Source of the DNA: Tetracladium setigerum
Lineage: Eukaryota; Ascomycota; Leotiomycetes; Helotiales
DNA length: 64,000 nucleotides
Assembly: GCA_031472005.1 (NCBI GenBank)
Contig: PZJY01000004.1
Coordinates: 1,338,556-1,402,555, forward strand
Direction of reading: 5' to 3'
A program made the translations under genes and the position numbers. Of the stretch, positions 35,166-47,534 are shown piece after piece; position 1 is the first letter of the stretch; every line of letters starts with the position of its first letter. The notes beneath the pieces were generated by a model. That model saw nothing but the letters and a program-made list of their open reading frames with translations. It made no database searches and was not told the DNA's origin.

Positions 35166-38100
35166 TTTGTGCGCATGGACCAAGACAACCAAAGCTTTGA
35201 AAACGCTAGGGCTGAGGGTCACGAACCTGAATTATTAGGCTCAAAAGGCTGACCACCACATGACCAGGACGCCATGTTTGCACATCTTCTAATATCTTGG
35301 TCTCTTCGCCGGGTATTGTTGCCACAATCTTCTGTCGCAGATCCTGAGGGTTGCAAGGTTTGATGTACTGTTTCACAGGCATTTGGTTGTCGGCACTATT
35401 GCTTCGTCCTCATTCAACAGAAGTGATGTTGCGGTTTCTCAAGATGGGTTATTTTCAAATTGCGGGCGCGAAATCGGAGTGGGGTATTGCCGTCGCTGGT
35501 TTCGTTGCGCTCCTCACCAGACAGATTCTTGTGTGGTAGACGGAAAGCCTCGTAAATTGACGACGGCGACCTACCCCCGCCCTCTGGTTCCGAAGACGAA
35601 CGAAATGGATGTATCCCTCAGTCGCCATGTCCAGATCCAGCCATAAATTCGAACATTCCTTGAGACAAGAGGAGTATATTCAGATCGCCATATTCGACTC
35701 GGCACATGGGCTGATGCCACAGCTGGAATCACCATACTACCACAATACAAGAAGCATATCGCTCCACAAACCTAGAGGCAGAACTACTACTGTATCCATC
35801 TTTTGACAGCAAGACATGGCCAGCCTTGAGCCAACGCACCTCCCAACGGCCAAGCAAGACAGTCGCCAGGGCGTAGCACCCCAAGCCGACAAGGAGTCGC
35901 CTTGACATTACAAGCAACTGGTCCAGACCCGCGATCCTGCCCTCAGTGGCTAGATTATCGCCAAAGAGACTTAAGAACGCTGGGCGATCCTGGACGAAGT
36001 GCTTAGCCAGATTCCGAGCTTGGCAACGTGCTGAAATGATTGGCAGTGGGATTACGAGGCGACTCGCATTTCAGAAATCTCTTCAACGTTGCCCAAATCT
36101 TTCAATCAAGCCGGATGATCGACAGGTTTGATTCGATCATTCTAGGCCTTCCCCGGATGTGGTGTTGATGGGGGAGACACTGGGTACAAAAGGCGGGTGA
36201 TTCCCATGTATTGAAAACACTCGGGAAAACCCCTCTCTTTGTGATTGTTAAACTTTCACGTTTATGGTCCCTCGCCCTTGCACGGGTATCCTCTTTCTGA
36301 TTGTATACTTTGCTGCTGTGTCCTCCTGCCACCTTCACAGAGATTCGTCAAATTTGGACATTGTCTTCCAAGACCTCTCTTTAGCGCCAGCAGCCACTAC
36401 CAAGTCACCTGCTCATTCCAGATTCCTCGATCAACTTCCTCGTCAAGATTTTCAAAAATACTCTGCCAGTCTATTCGAAGCCCTTTGCCCGAAAATTCTC
36501 TCTTGATCCAGAAAGACTATGAAAGTAAGGTTTCCTGCTAACTCTCTGTAGGTCTGAGCTCTATTTTTTGGGGTCGAGTCGATTTACCATCCAAAGGCTC
36601 GTCTCTCATTCACCGCATTTCCTCTCGGAAATTCATTTCCGTATCTACAATTCGGTCTTTTCAAAAATTGTACCAGGGAGTGGTGCACGCCAACTTTGGT
36701 CGAAGTTACGCTCCAGTCAATGTCCAGAGCACGGAGGTGTAGTCCGCGATCATTACTCCCGCCGTTTTCTTTCCGTGGCGCAAACAAGTTATTTTACTGC
36801 GACCTTGCTTTATTTGTTGCCCTCAGAAACTTTAGGCCGGACTGCTCTGCCAAACACAACTTCCGCCATCCAACATCGATTTGTGCCCTATCAGCTTTAC
36901 CACCACTTGCTCCCTCGTTCTTGGAACTTCACAATCAGAATGTCAGGATATCTACCATACTTTCGCCGAAAACCAGGTCAGCGGCCTCTACTAGAAATTC
37001 GAATCAAATCCAACCCGCAATCGCTTTTCACGATCTTACCTTACCACGAGCTCGAGCCTACTACGATCTATTCCTGGACTGACTCTGACTCCGACTTGAA
37101 AGACCTATCACAGGCTGTCGCTGCCTGCTGAAAATTTTCAAGTCGCAGCATAGTGGCGAGTTGCGAAGCCGCGAAGCCGGTACTCGAAGCAGAGCTGTGA
37201 AGTTGACTAACTTCTCCAATTCAGAATGCTTTTCAGTGGCGCAGTGATGGTGCTATAGTTTGCTCCTTCTGCTTTGGGTTGTTGATCTGCCCGCACCACG
37301 TTCTTCTCTTGAGGTTTCCCATTCGTCAGCGTAAAAGAATCTGCAAAGTTGCACGAGATTCTGTGCCTTTGCACGTTGTTTTTGTAAGTAATTGTCATTT
37401 TCGTCGGTTGAGTTCAACCGTGCTTTGGATTCAAGCGTGTCTTTGTTGACGAGGGACTTAGTCCTATATTAAACCCCATTCACCCATGTGTTCGCAGCTG
37501 CCCGGCAATGCAGTCGTCAAGTGCGGTTGGCATGCGAGCATCAGGCGATTTCAATTTGGGCTTGTGGTGGAGACTGTGGACACAAGCCTTCGATACTGGC
37601 CTGCAGTACGGAGATATTGCTGGTTACTTCACACCTGAAAGAAATTTATCTTCCAGCAAAGAATCCCCAGAGATATTCTGCTCAAGTTTGGCAGAGGTCG
37701 AACTTGTAAATTACCAACGTAATGCCAATCTGCTTATCCTGAGAATTTTTCACGGCAGCCACTTCACGATGGCGAATTTGGTGTAGGAAAGGCTTCTCGT
37801 AACTCTTTCTCAAGTGTCTTCCCAAGCTTGTGCGGACCATTATTGTGGCTTCAAGATTCTTCTCTGAGTGTTCTGGATGAACTCCAGATCGGTCTCAGAC
37901 CCTACCAAGAACCGGTAAGTCTGTTCCACATCATGATGGATCTCCATGGATCTTGTCGGGACGATGATGGGAAGCTTGGGAGCAGACGAGGAGATGACAT
38001 CGAAGCACGTTGTCGTCGGCGCTTCCGCATCTTCTGTGCTTACTTGGGTCCAAAGATGAGCAAAGGGCATCTCCGACAGCAGGAAATCACCTTCCTGCGA

Positions 38101-38816
38101 GGTCTAGGATGCTGTTGATGGCACCCTTCGTTCAATCGGCCATTGCCTTCTATATGGGGTGGTCAAACATCACGCATTTCATCAATCCTCCTCCTCTGAC
38201 GTTGCTCTCGGCCAATGGGATGTCCTCGTTTGACAACGTGTGTCTCTATGCCAAGTATTTCGGAGAGTTCTTGGCGGAGCGGCACTCCTCTCCACGCTTG
38301 GCGGTATCCAACAATTGAACAAGCACAACCTCTTTCCAATTACCAAGACCCGCCGACGCCCTCTCACAGCCGTCCGCTGTCGCGTGAGTGGAACGTCCAA
38401 GAGCCTCCAAGAGCCTCCAAGGTCTCCAAGACGTGATACTTACAGACTCCCACGGATTTGAGCCCGTTATGGACACCTCCAAGACTGTTGCCAAAGAGAT
38501 TGACACCACAAACGTGAGAATCCGCTTGTATCTTGGCCTGGTTCGATTCTCGAAGAACCACGGTCCTCCAGCCTACGCTATCATTGGATGAAGATGCTCG
38601 AGAACTGCAGTATCTGCGAAGAAGGCGTGGGCGGAATCGAGAGAGTGTGGCGGAAGTAGCAATAGATAAATACATCAAGATTCCCATGCAGATCTGGTAT
38701 TCAGGCTCTTCAGACGACAACCTTCTACCTGGTAGCTCCGGAGACAACTATCTTTCTCAATAACGAGAGAGCACCTTGAACCAAACCACCAGAAAGCATT
38801 AGTCAAATCCTTCAAG
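35166..38816. other. Gene-poor stretch of 3.6 kb, probable relics
   Basis: Many short open frames on both strands, none with a convincing start, splice pattern or family motif. The left part may hold further decayed sequence of the NB-ARC gene. Open frames at 36568-37131 and 37508-37786 (plus) lack features. Near 38388-38420 CCTCCAAGAG is repeated three times. The promoter of the phosphate symporter must lie at the right end. Confidence 0.4.
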
Positions 38817-41015
38817 ATGCCGACTCTTCACCAATTCGATTACAGTCAGTCTTCCTAGCAAAGCCTTCTGGATTCAACTCAGACAGGCTGGACCAACACG
38901 GGTAATGCAACTGCTAACACTTAAACAGTCTTTGCGTTGGCAATGATCTTTGCCTTCCTAGATGCCTGGAACATTGGAGCCAACGATGTTGCAAACTCCT
39001 TTGCAACATCGGTCTCTTCGCGATCGTTGACAATGAAACAAGCTATGATTATAGCATCTGTAATGGAGTTTGGTATGTGCTTTTGTTGATTGTCGAAGCG
39101 ATACCATATTTCTGGTAGCATGGCGGCTAACAGTTGCAATTCCAGCTGGTTCCGTCGGTGTGGGAGCACGAGTAGCAGATACCATCCGTAACAAGATTCT
39201 CAGCACAAAGTCTTTCGAGCAGGAGCCAACAGTTCTCATGTTGGGAATGACCTGCGCTTTGGTCGGTTCATCTACCTACATGACCGTTGCCACCAAGATT
39301 GGTCTCCCAGTCTCAACAACACATTCGATCGTCGGAGGTGTAAGTTCCAAAACTTCTGGGGGAATGGCCACCGAGGCTGACAAATACATAGGTTATTGGT
39401 GCTGGTATCGCAGCTCTTGGTAAGGATGGTGTTGCCTGGGGATGGGCCGGTGTTTCTCAAGTCGTTGCTGCCTGGTTCATTGCTCCCGGGTTAGTTGTTG
39501 CATCAAAACATTGCGGGGTTGTTGCTAATTCGAATTAGAATTGCTGGTATCTTTGGCGCCATCATTTTCACCATCACCAAATTCGGTGTAATGAGACGAA
39601 AAACCCAGTCAGTGTGCACCAAAGACTCTTCATTAAGCCAGCTACTAACAGTTGCTTCTTAGGTCCGTGCTGCATTGATCAGTATTCCATTCTATGTCGC
39701 CCTTACCAGTGGTGTCTTGACCATGTTGATTGTGTATGTTTCTCCTTTTTCTAGCCTCCATCCATAGACACAGGTGATGGAATGCTTGGTCTACTCAAAA
39801 TCCGAACGAGCGAACTAACTCAGCTATTTTAGTTGGAAGGGTGCTGCCAGTGCTCTACCCCAGGTGAAGAAGTGGGGACCTGGACAATATATCGGAACCA
39901 TCTTCGGTGTTGCATTTGGTTTGGCTGCTTTGTCAGTCGTGTTCATTCTGCCATACATCTACCGACAAGTTGAATGCAATGACTGGGAGCTCAAGTGGTA
40001 CCACATCTTCCAAGGACCCCTCCTCCTCAAGCGCCCAGAACCAGGACCAATTCCAGCAGGTCGTGAAATCATTCAAGACTACTACCGAGGACACAAGACC
40101 CAGTCAGAGATCGATACCAACGGACGCGAAATCCGCAATCCATCCAACGACATTGAAACCAGCACCGACAACAAGGAATCCAAGGAAATCAACGCCATTT
40201 CCTCCGACCGAAGCTCTGCTGACCACTCCTCTACTGCCCAGGCTGACCCTCTTCCTCTCGAGAAAGCTGACAAGGGTGCATGGTACTTGCCAAAGAACTG
40301 GCTGTCATCTCTCCACTATGCCTTCTTCCACGGTGTCGAAGTCGACGTTGTCGCCGAACAAAAGAAAGATTCCATTCTCGCCGGTGATCTCGAGCTCATG
40401 CACGCCAAGGCTGAACACTACGACAACAAAGCCGAGCACGTCTACACCTTCCTCCAAATCATCACCGCCTCCACTGCATCCTTCGTCCACGGAGCCAACG
40501 ATGTCTCCAACGCCATCGGCCCTCTCGCAGGTGTCTACCTCATCTGGAGCACCGGCAAGCTCTCCTCCAAATCCCCCGTCCCAATTTGGGTTCTCGTCTA
40601 CGGAGGTGCAGCAATCGTTATCGGTCTCTGGACATACGGATACAACCTCATGCGTAACTTGGGTAACAGACTCACTCTTCACTCTCCCGCTCGTGGTTTC
40701 TCCATGGAACTCGGTTCCGCTATGACCATCGTCATGGCCACTCGTCTCGCTCTCCCTGTTTCCACAACCCAATGTATTGTCGGTGCTACCGTTGGTGTCG
40801 GTCTCTGCAACGGTGACTGGAGATCTATCAACTGGAGAATGGTCGCTTGGTGTTACATGGGTTGGTTCATCACCCTCCCTGTCACTGGTATCATTTCCGG
40901 AAGTATCATGGGCATAATCATCAACGCTCCTCAATGGGGTAACCACTTGAACGACGCACCAAGATTGATCGCACCTAAGGTTGCTGCCAGACTTGTTGAG
41001 CGATTCTTCAGCTAA
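38817..41015 (+). CDS. PHO-4-type phosphate symporter (inorganic phosphate transporter family)
   Basis: Plasma-membrane phosphate uptake protein of the PiT family, like Neurospora PHO-4 and yeast Pho89, which cotransport phosphate with Na+ (or H+). Seven exons: 38817-38844, 38929-39072, 39146-39339, 39392-39489, 39539-about 39607, 39663-39733, 39833-41015. Both copies of the duplicated signature are seen: IGANDVANSFATSV near the N-terminus and HGANDVSNAIGPLAG in the second half, each with PVSTTH/PVSTTQ after it. Between lie about 12 hydrophobic segments and a large hydrophilic loop rich in Ser/Asp/Lys (residues about 290-380). The donor after exon 5 is unclear: either an unusual GTGTGC, or GTCAGT with one base missing. 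The product is about 596 residues. It faces the acid phosphatase tail to tail. Confidence 0.93.
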
Positions 41016-41711
41016 ACGCCTGTATACTTTACTATGATGGAGAGATGGAGGGAGAGAATTGGGGTGGCTGGATGGTGCCATGATGGGTGTTGCTTTTTTA
41101 AAGGTTGATATCCCTGTTTACGTACTTTGTAGACAAACATTCGTTCATTTTAGATATTGGATAATAGACAATAAATTACTTTCTTGTTGTTGAAAAAAAT
41201 AATTTGCGATATTCCTTTTCTTTCTGACGCTTATAGTTGATTGATCAATTCTTGACAATGAAGCGATAGGGCTCATAACTTGTCGCCATTATCGGCTTTA
41301 CACCGGGCAATTGCTCTGGTATAGTGTGGACTTTGTAAAAAGAGAAAATAATTCGGGAGAGACGTATTGCATTACTCAAAATAGAAAGAATGAAAGATCA
41401 GAATTTCTGATCGACCAGGATGATTCAGGAAGTGAACTTTTGAGTTTTGATTGCAATATTGAATATCTTGAAGCGATTCTATCTTTGATAGGTAAGAATT
41501 TTATCGGCTGCTTTTACCCACTTGTGTATGAGATCTAGATCTCCAAGTAAACTTCTATGGCGCGACCAGGTCCTTTCCTTCCCATTACTCCCACCAAAAT
41601 CAACAAAGTCACTTAAGTCACCCAAAATCACTTTCAAAAAACCACCAACTAACAACTTCTCTTTTGGGTAGCTCTCTATCCCGAAATCGTCTATTAGCGA
41701 ACAGTTACTGT
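41016..41711. other. Convergent intergenic region
   Basis: Shared 3' region of the phosphate symporter and the acid phosphatase. AT-rich, no gene supported. Confidence 0.5.
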
Positions 41712-43062
41712 CTATTGAGGAATAGTTCGCTTCTTAGCAAACTTGTCCTTGTGGACATATCCTCCGCCATTGAAGGCATAGAACGCATTAGCTGTCGCAT
41801 CAAATCGATCAGTCTGCTTTCGACCCTTTTTAGGCTTGGGCCTGGGAGGGTGCCCAAGTCCCAGTTCTTCTCGACAGTGGACAGGGTACTGTAATGGTCG
41901 TAATAGGTGTCATCGGTTGTGCCCATGAGATTGGTGGGGACGGCGTCGCCGAAGAGGACGCTGAAGACGCGGTTCTTGTAAGACCAGAAGTACTTCTCGC
42001 TCTCGTCGAATGCTGGGGAAGAAGTAGGTGATGTTAATAGATGTGTGGTTAGGAAGGGAGAGGAGAAGGGAAAAGGGAAAAGACATACTCAAGAGGACAA
42101 GGGTGTTGTTCATGAAGTTGGGGTCGGCGAGGAGAGGCTCGATAAAGTTCTTGGCGAAGTTGCCGGCGATGCGGACGGATGAGTCGTGGCCATCGTTTGC
42201 TGTTCGATTGTGAGTTGTTTGTTATGTAGTTGATGGAAGGTCGTCTGGGAGAAGACTTACTCATGTTTGGAGTGATGAACATCCACTGAGGCAACTGATT
42301 GTTCTTCAAGTCCTCATAGAACATGGTGAAGTTCTTCATCTTGGCCAAATTCTCTGGTTTCTTGGTGACGGACTCATAGGAAACAAGAGGGCTGTCACAA
42401 TTTTTAGTAAATCTGTAATTATTTCCCGTCGACGTGAGAGTAGAAAACTTACTTGTGCTTTCGAACGTAGTCATTTCGGCCATTCTTTTGGTTGGCGTAG
42501 TAGTGGCCTTGATAGCCCGAGTAAGGCATATCCTCTTGGTACTCGCCCCAGCTGATCCCGGCCTTATCCAACAAGTCAACGATGGTGGGGGCAGGTTCAT
42601 GGATCTTGGTCAGTCGGCCATCCTTGACGCTGTGCATTGAGCCACCAGCAGCCGCTACATAGTTTGGCTGGCTGGGGTGAGCGACACCATGGTAGTTTGT
42701 GAGCGTGATTCCAAGACTAGAGACCCATTGGAAGTTTGCTAGCGAGAGAGAGATCAGATTGTGCCTATGGGGTGGAATGTTGTCGTGATATGCAGGTTTT
42801 ACTTACGATCCTCTGCACAGGACTCGAAGTCCGTATTCTCGAACCAGATCTGGACAAATCTGTCATAGGTCTTGCCTTTGACATGGCTCGTTGGGCTTAG
42901 GGTCAAAGCCTCTGCCCGACCCCGGGCAATCGATTTCTTGTCGCTTTTTGTGTAGTCAAGCGGCTTGTCGACCTTGCCCTTTGAGGCTTTCTCGCCAGAT
43001 GCTGGAACTGCGACAGCAGTTGAGCAGGCGAGCAAGAAGTATCCGAAGATATCGAAACGCAT
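41712..43062 (-). CDS. Secreted acid phosphatase (phosphoesterase family, PacA-like)
   Basis: Releases phosphate from organic esters outside the cell; fungal members include phosphate-repressible acid phosphatases. Five exons. Exon 1 starts at ATG 43062 with a signal peptide (FGYFLLACSTAVAVPASG), then YDRFVQIWFENTDF, the metal-binding N-terminal motif of the family. Across introns follow TNYHGVAHPSQPNYVA, ISWGEYQEDMPYSGY, PQWMFITPNMTNDGHD and LVLLTFDESEKY, all typical. The last part has GTTDDTYYDHYSTL and NWDLGTL. There the frame seems shifted by one lost base in CCC (near 41844-41850), after which RFDATANAFYAF matches the family end. The stop is at 41712-41714. Adjacent to a phosphate symporter, it makes a phosphate-scavenging pair. 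Confidence 0.88.
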
Positions 43063-43792
43063 AATGAAAGATGTTTGAATGGATGAGAAAGAGAGGATGA
43101 AAAGTGATTGGATGTCGTCGAACTTGTTGTTGGAGAAACGGAGGTGGGAGTGAGAGAATATATACCCAATTCCTACCTCATCAAGCCAATTCAGCTCCTT
43201 GATAGTCGAACTAACTTTTCGTTCGAGAACATGGCTTCCCCAAACTAATGGGTTAATTAGGCCGGACTATATGATCTTTCGCAGATGGAAGTTAACAAAT
43301 CGATTATGGTTGATCGCGCAAAAGTCTATCTGGACCATCGCTGTCGTCATTCCTTTACTACTTTGGGAACAGAAAAATGTTCACTAATTTAGCTTGATAT
43401 TTCGCATCGCACTTGGGATGAGGTTGGAAAGAGCGCTACTCTCGCTACTCACTCGCCTGCTGCAACGATGTTTAACCTTAAATATGCCAAGCCACTATCC
43501 TAGATTCGTATTGCCAAGACATTCCGCTCCCCATCAAACAGTTGTCTCTCGCTTCACGAACGACACACGACCTCCATCATCACAAGTCCCTTCGCTGCCT
43601 CAATGCCAGAGCCTGTGATGCGAAGCATGACCTCAAGAACCACATGGTTTGGAAACCCGACAACAGGTAGGTGAAGTATGGAGAGAATAAAAGGTAGGCG
43701 CAGGTCTCCATAGAAAGGATGACTCCAGACGCCGTCAACTCTGTGACAATAAGATTTCGCTCCCCATCTCCAAAAGTCAAGACTCCATCAAC
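43063..43792. other. Divergent intergenic region
   Basis: Upstream DNA of the acid phosphatase (minus) and the SLATT protein (plus). No gene supported; small open frames on both strands lack motifs. Confidence 0.45.
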
Positions 43793-44496
43793 ATGGCTAG
43801 CGAACAAAGTCCGCTTCTAAGCGGCTCAATCATTGAAATATTCTCATCCTCGCCCCCTTACCAGAGAGCAACCTTTCCAAGTTCCGCCGGGCAGTTGGCA
43901 TTCACACGGAACCCTTCGATGACATCGACCTCGAAAGTGCCCGACGAACGGCGAGAGGCCTCTACAAGGAGGTCATCAGAATGCAACGATTTCGGAACCG
44001 ACAGCATCGCGTCTTCGAAGCCGTGTTCTATACGGCGCTCGGCGGACAGATTATGATCGGTGGGACCCTTACGGCTCTCGGTCCACAATCTGAATTACAC
44101 TCGAGGGCAATCACGATACTTGGCATATTCAACACGGGTCTTGCGGGCTTGTTGACGGTTTTGAAGGGACAAGGTCTGCCCGATCGGTTCCGGAAGGATG
44201 AATACGAGATGAAGAAAGTGCAAGAGTTTATTGAGGAGATGGATATCCGGCTTTCCTTGGGGGGTGCGGATGAGTTCACGGCTCAAGAGCTCGATGAGGT
44301 GGTGCAGCAGGTTTTTGAGAAGTATAATACAGCTGTTGATACGGCCGAGATGAATAAGCCGAGCAGTTACGCAAAACAGCACGAGAGCCTTGTAAGGGCA
44401 AGGGATAAGATTGGTCAGACTTCAACGACAAGGTTTTCATTGCTGGAACCTGGTGATGGGACTGGAAAAGGCAAAGGGAAGCTTTCGGTGGAGTGA
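43793..44496 (+). CDS. SLATT-domain two-helix membrane protein (fungal type), one frameshift
   Basis: The ATG at 43793 starts MASEQSPLLSGS, then a one-base loss in CCCCC (43853-43857) shifts the frame. With one base added the frame is 235 codons (234 residues), and reads PESNLSKFRRAVGI, DDIDLESARRTARGLYKEV, HRVFEAVFYTALGGQIMIGG and ITILGIFNTGLAGLLTVLKGQGLP. The last two are the paired membrane helices of the fungal SLATT family, followed by RFRKDEYEMKKVQEFIEEMD. SLATT proteins in bacteria are predicted pore-forming effectors paired with nucleotide-sensing partners; the role of fungal ones is unknown. No sensor-type partner directly adjoins. Confidence 0.8.
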
Positions 44497-45707
44497 GTGG
44501 ATGCGGAGAGTTTTGTTAAGCTTTTGTTTTGTGTGGAGTAGAGCGAGGCTAGATACCCATGGTTTTTGTGGTCTTTTGCGCGTAGGTTTGCTTCTGTCTT
44601 CAGGCTGGGTTTTTGTTTCATGGTATGCTCACTTCCTCACTCGACAACTTCTGAGTTAATCTTGAGCAAGGTTAAGCCACAATGTAATTTTGACTTTCGC
44701 GTTGTTCAGTTCCGCACAAGACTTCGTTCCCTTCCTCTTTCGCTTGGATCGCATCGCAAGAACATCTCCATTCTCCACAATGATACCATTTATCACCGGC
44801 AAAGCCAGCCCACATACCATGAGGGCTAACAATCCGAGACTGAACCGGTACATCGTTCGGTAGTGTGTTGTTCGGTGGCAAACCACCAGCCTTTCAAGGT
44901 GTAGTACCCATCACCTTGCACTTTATTTTCCTCTCGTGTTCAAACGTGGACGACATCTCAGTCTCTAAACTCGGAAATGGAAGTGAGATCAATTAAAATA
45001 CAAAACCCAGACAGACCTGGCGATGAATCGATGTAGGATTGCTTGAGCAACTCCGCAAATCATAAAGGTCATCGGATGCACTGAAAAAATGACACTTCGG
45101 ATTCCCCCCAAACGTAGAAGTCGATTGAAAACAGCACACTGCAACTTGTATTGTTCATCTCATACAAACTTTTCATCAAGAGGTTGAATAGTCCAACGGT
45201 CCCATCCATCTTTCTGGCCGTTTAGTATACAGCACAGTACAAGGAAGGGAGGGTGAGAAAACTCTTACAGATGGCACCCCCTTGAGAAAAACAAGCCCAT
45301 AATTAGAAGACATGCCCATATTTCCAAGAGCAATCCTTGCGTTAGTTTTGGATGAATTGATAAGGGTGATGCAAAAGTACTGTACTGCCAGGGAGTCATG
45401 CTGCGCGCTCGGTTTCTACCCCAATTGATTTTGGGTGTTGCTACGCACGTTATGTGCAGTGCTTTGTAATCGCTGCGGCACGCTCTGTCTCTCCCAGTAC
45501 AAAGCAGATCCCGCAGACACCTCCCTCCTCACCAAACCCCGCATATGCAATTGGAGATGTAAGCTGGGTGATTGTGTCTCGGTGACATTTAAGACGACAT
45601 ATCGCCTTCCATGATGGTCAAACCACGCCCTTCAAGTCCTGGATTTATACGTCGACGTCGCCCTCGAGCTCCGTACTGAACGGCCACACCTCAAGATAGC
45701 AATCAGC
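44497..45707. other. Intergenic region
   Basis: Between two plus-strand genes. A short minus-strand frame with a signal-like start lies at 44656-44853. The rest is AT-rich without a supported gene; the last 200 bases should contain the promoter of the flavoprotein. Confidence 0.45.
44656..44853 (-). CDS. Possible small secreted protein
   Basis: ATG at 44853 opens a 65-residue frame whose first 23 residues resemble a signal peptide (FSLGLLALMVCGLALPVING), followed by a short basic mature part (RSKRKRKG) with one cysteine. No family recognised. It may be chance; a GTATGT donor within the signal codons leaves room for a spliced version. Confidence 0.2.
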   Translation of the reverse strand: MYRFSLGLLALMVCGLALPVINGIIVENGDVLAMRSKRKRKGTKSCAELNNAKVKITLWLNLAQD

Positions 45708-47534
45708 ATGTCCTTCTACGAAGCATCAATGCCCTGGCACGAAGGGGAGAAGAGTATGCATAAACTCTTCCATGTTCACCAAGACGAGAATCCCACTTCG
45801 CCATTTCTGACGCCTTACGCCTCCAGTTTGCTTGTCCGGAGTCCACTTCTAGCCCTCGGCACTGTGGACGCGAATGGCTGGCCCTGGACTACACTTTGGG
45901 GAGGGGAACCCGGATTTTCGCAACCAGTTGCCCAATCTGTTATTGGGGTGAGGACATCGGTTGATCGCATCAATGATCCTGTTCTTGAAGCTCTGCTGAG
46001 CGACTCCGCCGATGGAGAGGTTGTGCAAGAGAAGGATGGCGGGAAAATGGTCGGAGGTCTGGCTATAGATCTACAGACTCGTCAGCGAGTGAAGCTCTAC
46101 GGAAGAAGTGTAGCTGGAGCAGTCTCAGCTACGGGAGATGGAATCGGAGAGGTACAACTAGTTGTTAAGATTGAACAGAGTTTGGGTATGTTTGGCCCCT
46201 TCACCCCCAGATGAAATCATATACTAACAAGCGTCAAGGAAACTGCCCGAAATACTTAAACAAAAAACGTATCGTTCCCCGCGTACCTCTCCCGGTCGTC
46301 GAAAGTACTGGATTTCCCCTCCCACAACATGCCATCGATCTTCTCGCCAAAGCGGACCTGTTCTTCATGTCTACATCAAACCACGAAACAGATATGGATA
46401 CAAACCATAGAGGAGGGCCACCTGGATTTGTGCGATTGCTCTCCAATGATGAGGAGGGCTTCACGCTGGTATATCCTGAATATTCTGGAAACAGATTGTA
46501 TCAGAGTCTCGGTAATCTTCAGACAACCCCGAGAGCAGGACTGGTAATTCCGGACTTTGACACTGGAGATGTTCTATATGTAACTGGAGAGACAGAAATA
46601 TTGGCCGGAAAGGATGTCAAGAATGTGATTACACATACCAACCTTGCTGTCAAGATACACGTCAAATCCTACAAGTTTGTGAAGGATGGTCTTGGCTTTC
46701 GAGGACTGCCCATACAACTCTCGCCTTACAATCCCCCTGTCCGATATCTGTTGAAGGAAGACAAGTTAAAGGTAAATCAGAGCAGCGAGACGCACACGGC
46801 AATACTAGTTGACAAGAAAAAACTGTCCCCACAATCAGCAGATTCAAGTTTCGGACCTCCGGTATCGCAGAAAAAGACCGCTGGAAGCCTGGACAGTATG
46901 TCGCTTTCGACTTCTCAGATGAGCTTGATCAAGGTTATTCCCATATGAGAGATAATGACAAACAAAGCTTAAATGACGACTGGTTGCGAACATTTACCAT
47001 CTCTTCTGACAATCTGGACGGGGATGAATTTGAGATCACAGTTAGGAAAGTCGGCCCAGTTACCGAGCACCTGTTCCGATCAAGTGCTAGATCAGGATTG
47101 GAAGTCGGTCTTCAAGGATTTGGAGGAGACTTCTTTCTTGAACAGCCAGAGGGCAACAGCATCTCATTCATCGCAGCAGGGATAGGTATTACCCCTTGCT
47201 AGCCCAAGCTTCTAGTCTCGATCTCAAGCGGCTTCGACTTTACTGGACGATTCGAGGAGAGGATTTGCCTCTAGTTCTCGATACGTTTGCCAAATTTCCT
47301 GGCCTGGCAGAGACATCAAATCTTTTTGTTACCGGAAGTGGCTTTGAACAAAAATCCGGGTGGAAGACATTGCAAGAATCCGGTGCAAATTTAAAGACGA
47401 GCAGATTGACCAAAGTCGACTTCGAAGATGACGATGCAAGCAAATTTTACATCTGTACAGGAACCTCTCTGAGAAACACTCTTCTTCAATGGCTGGCGGG
47501 GAAATCGGTGCAATATGAGGGCTTCAATTATTGA
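45708..47534 (+). CDS. Flavin split-barrel protein fused to a ferredoxin-reductase-like module, two frameshifts
   Basis: Two exons, 45708-46185 and 46239-47534. The N-terminal half is a pyridoxamine-5'-phosphate-oxidase-like FMN split barrel: FLTPYASSLLVRSPLLALGTVDANGWPW, then KADLFFMSTSN, PGFVRLLSNDEEGFTLVYPEYSGNRL-type segments and GLVIPDFDTGDVLYVTGE. The C-terminal half is an FAD/NAD(P)-binding module: RWKPGQYVAFDF, LRTFTISS (the FAD-binding RxxS/T-type site), ISFIAAGIGITP (pyridine nucleotide) and FYICTGTSLRNTLL. One base is missing in CCCC at 46827-46830 and another in CCCC at 47192-47195. Restoring both gives exactly 592 codons. No 2Fe-2S domain follows, unlike some bacterial relatives. 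Likely an electron-transfer oxidoreductase; substrate unknown. Confidence 0.85.

Noticed and set aside
36568..37131. 187-codon open frame on plus
   Set aside because: Non-ATG start, no domain, composition like random sequence, lies in a decayed stretch.
38010..38763. A gene in front of the phosphate symporter
   Set aside because: Only overlapping short frames on both strands, no conserved motif and no consistent exon chain.
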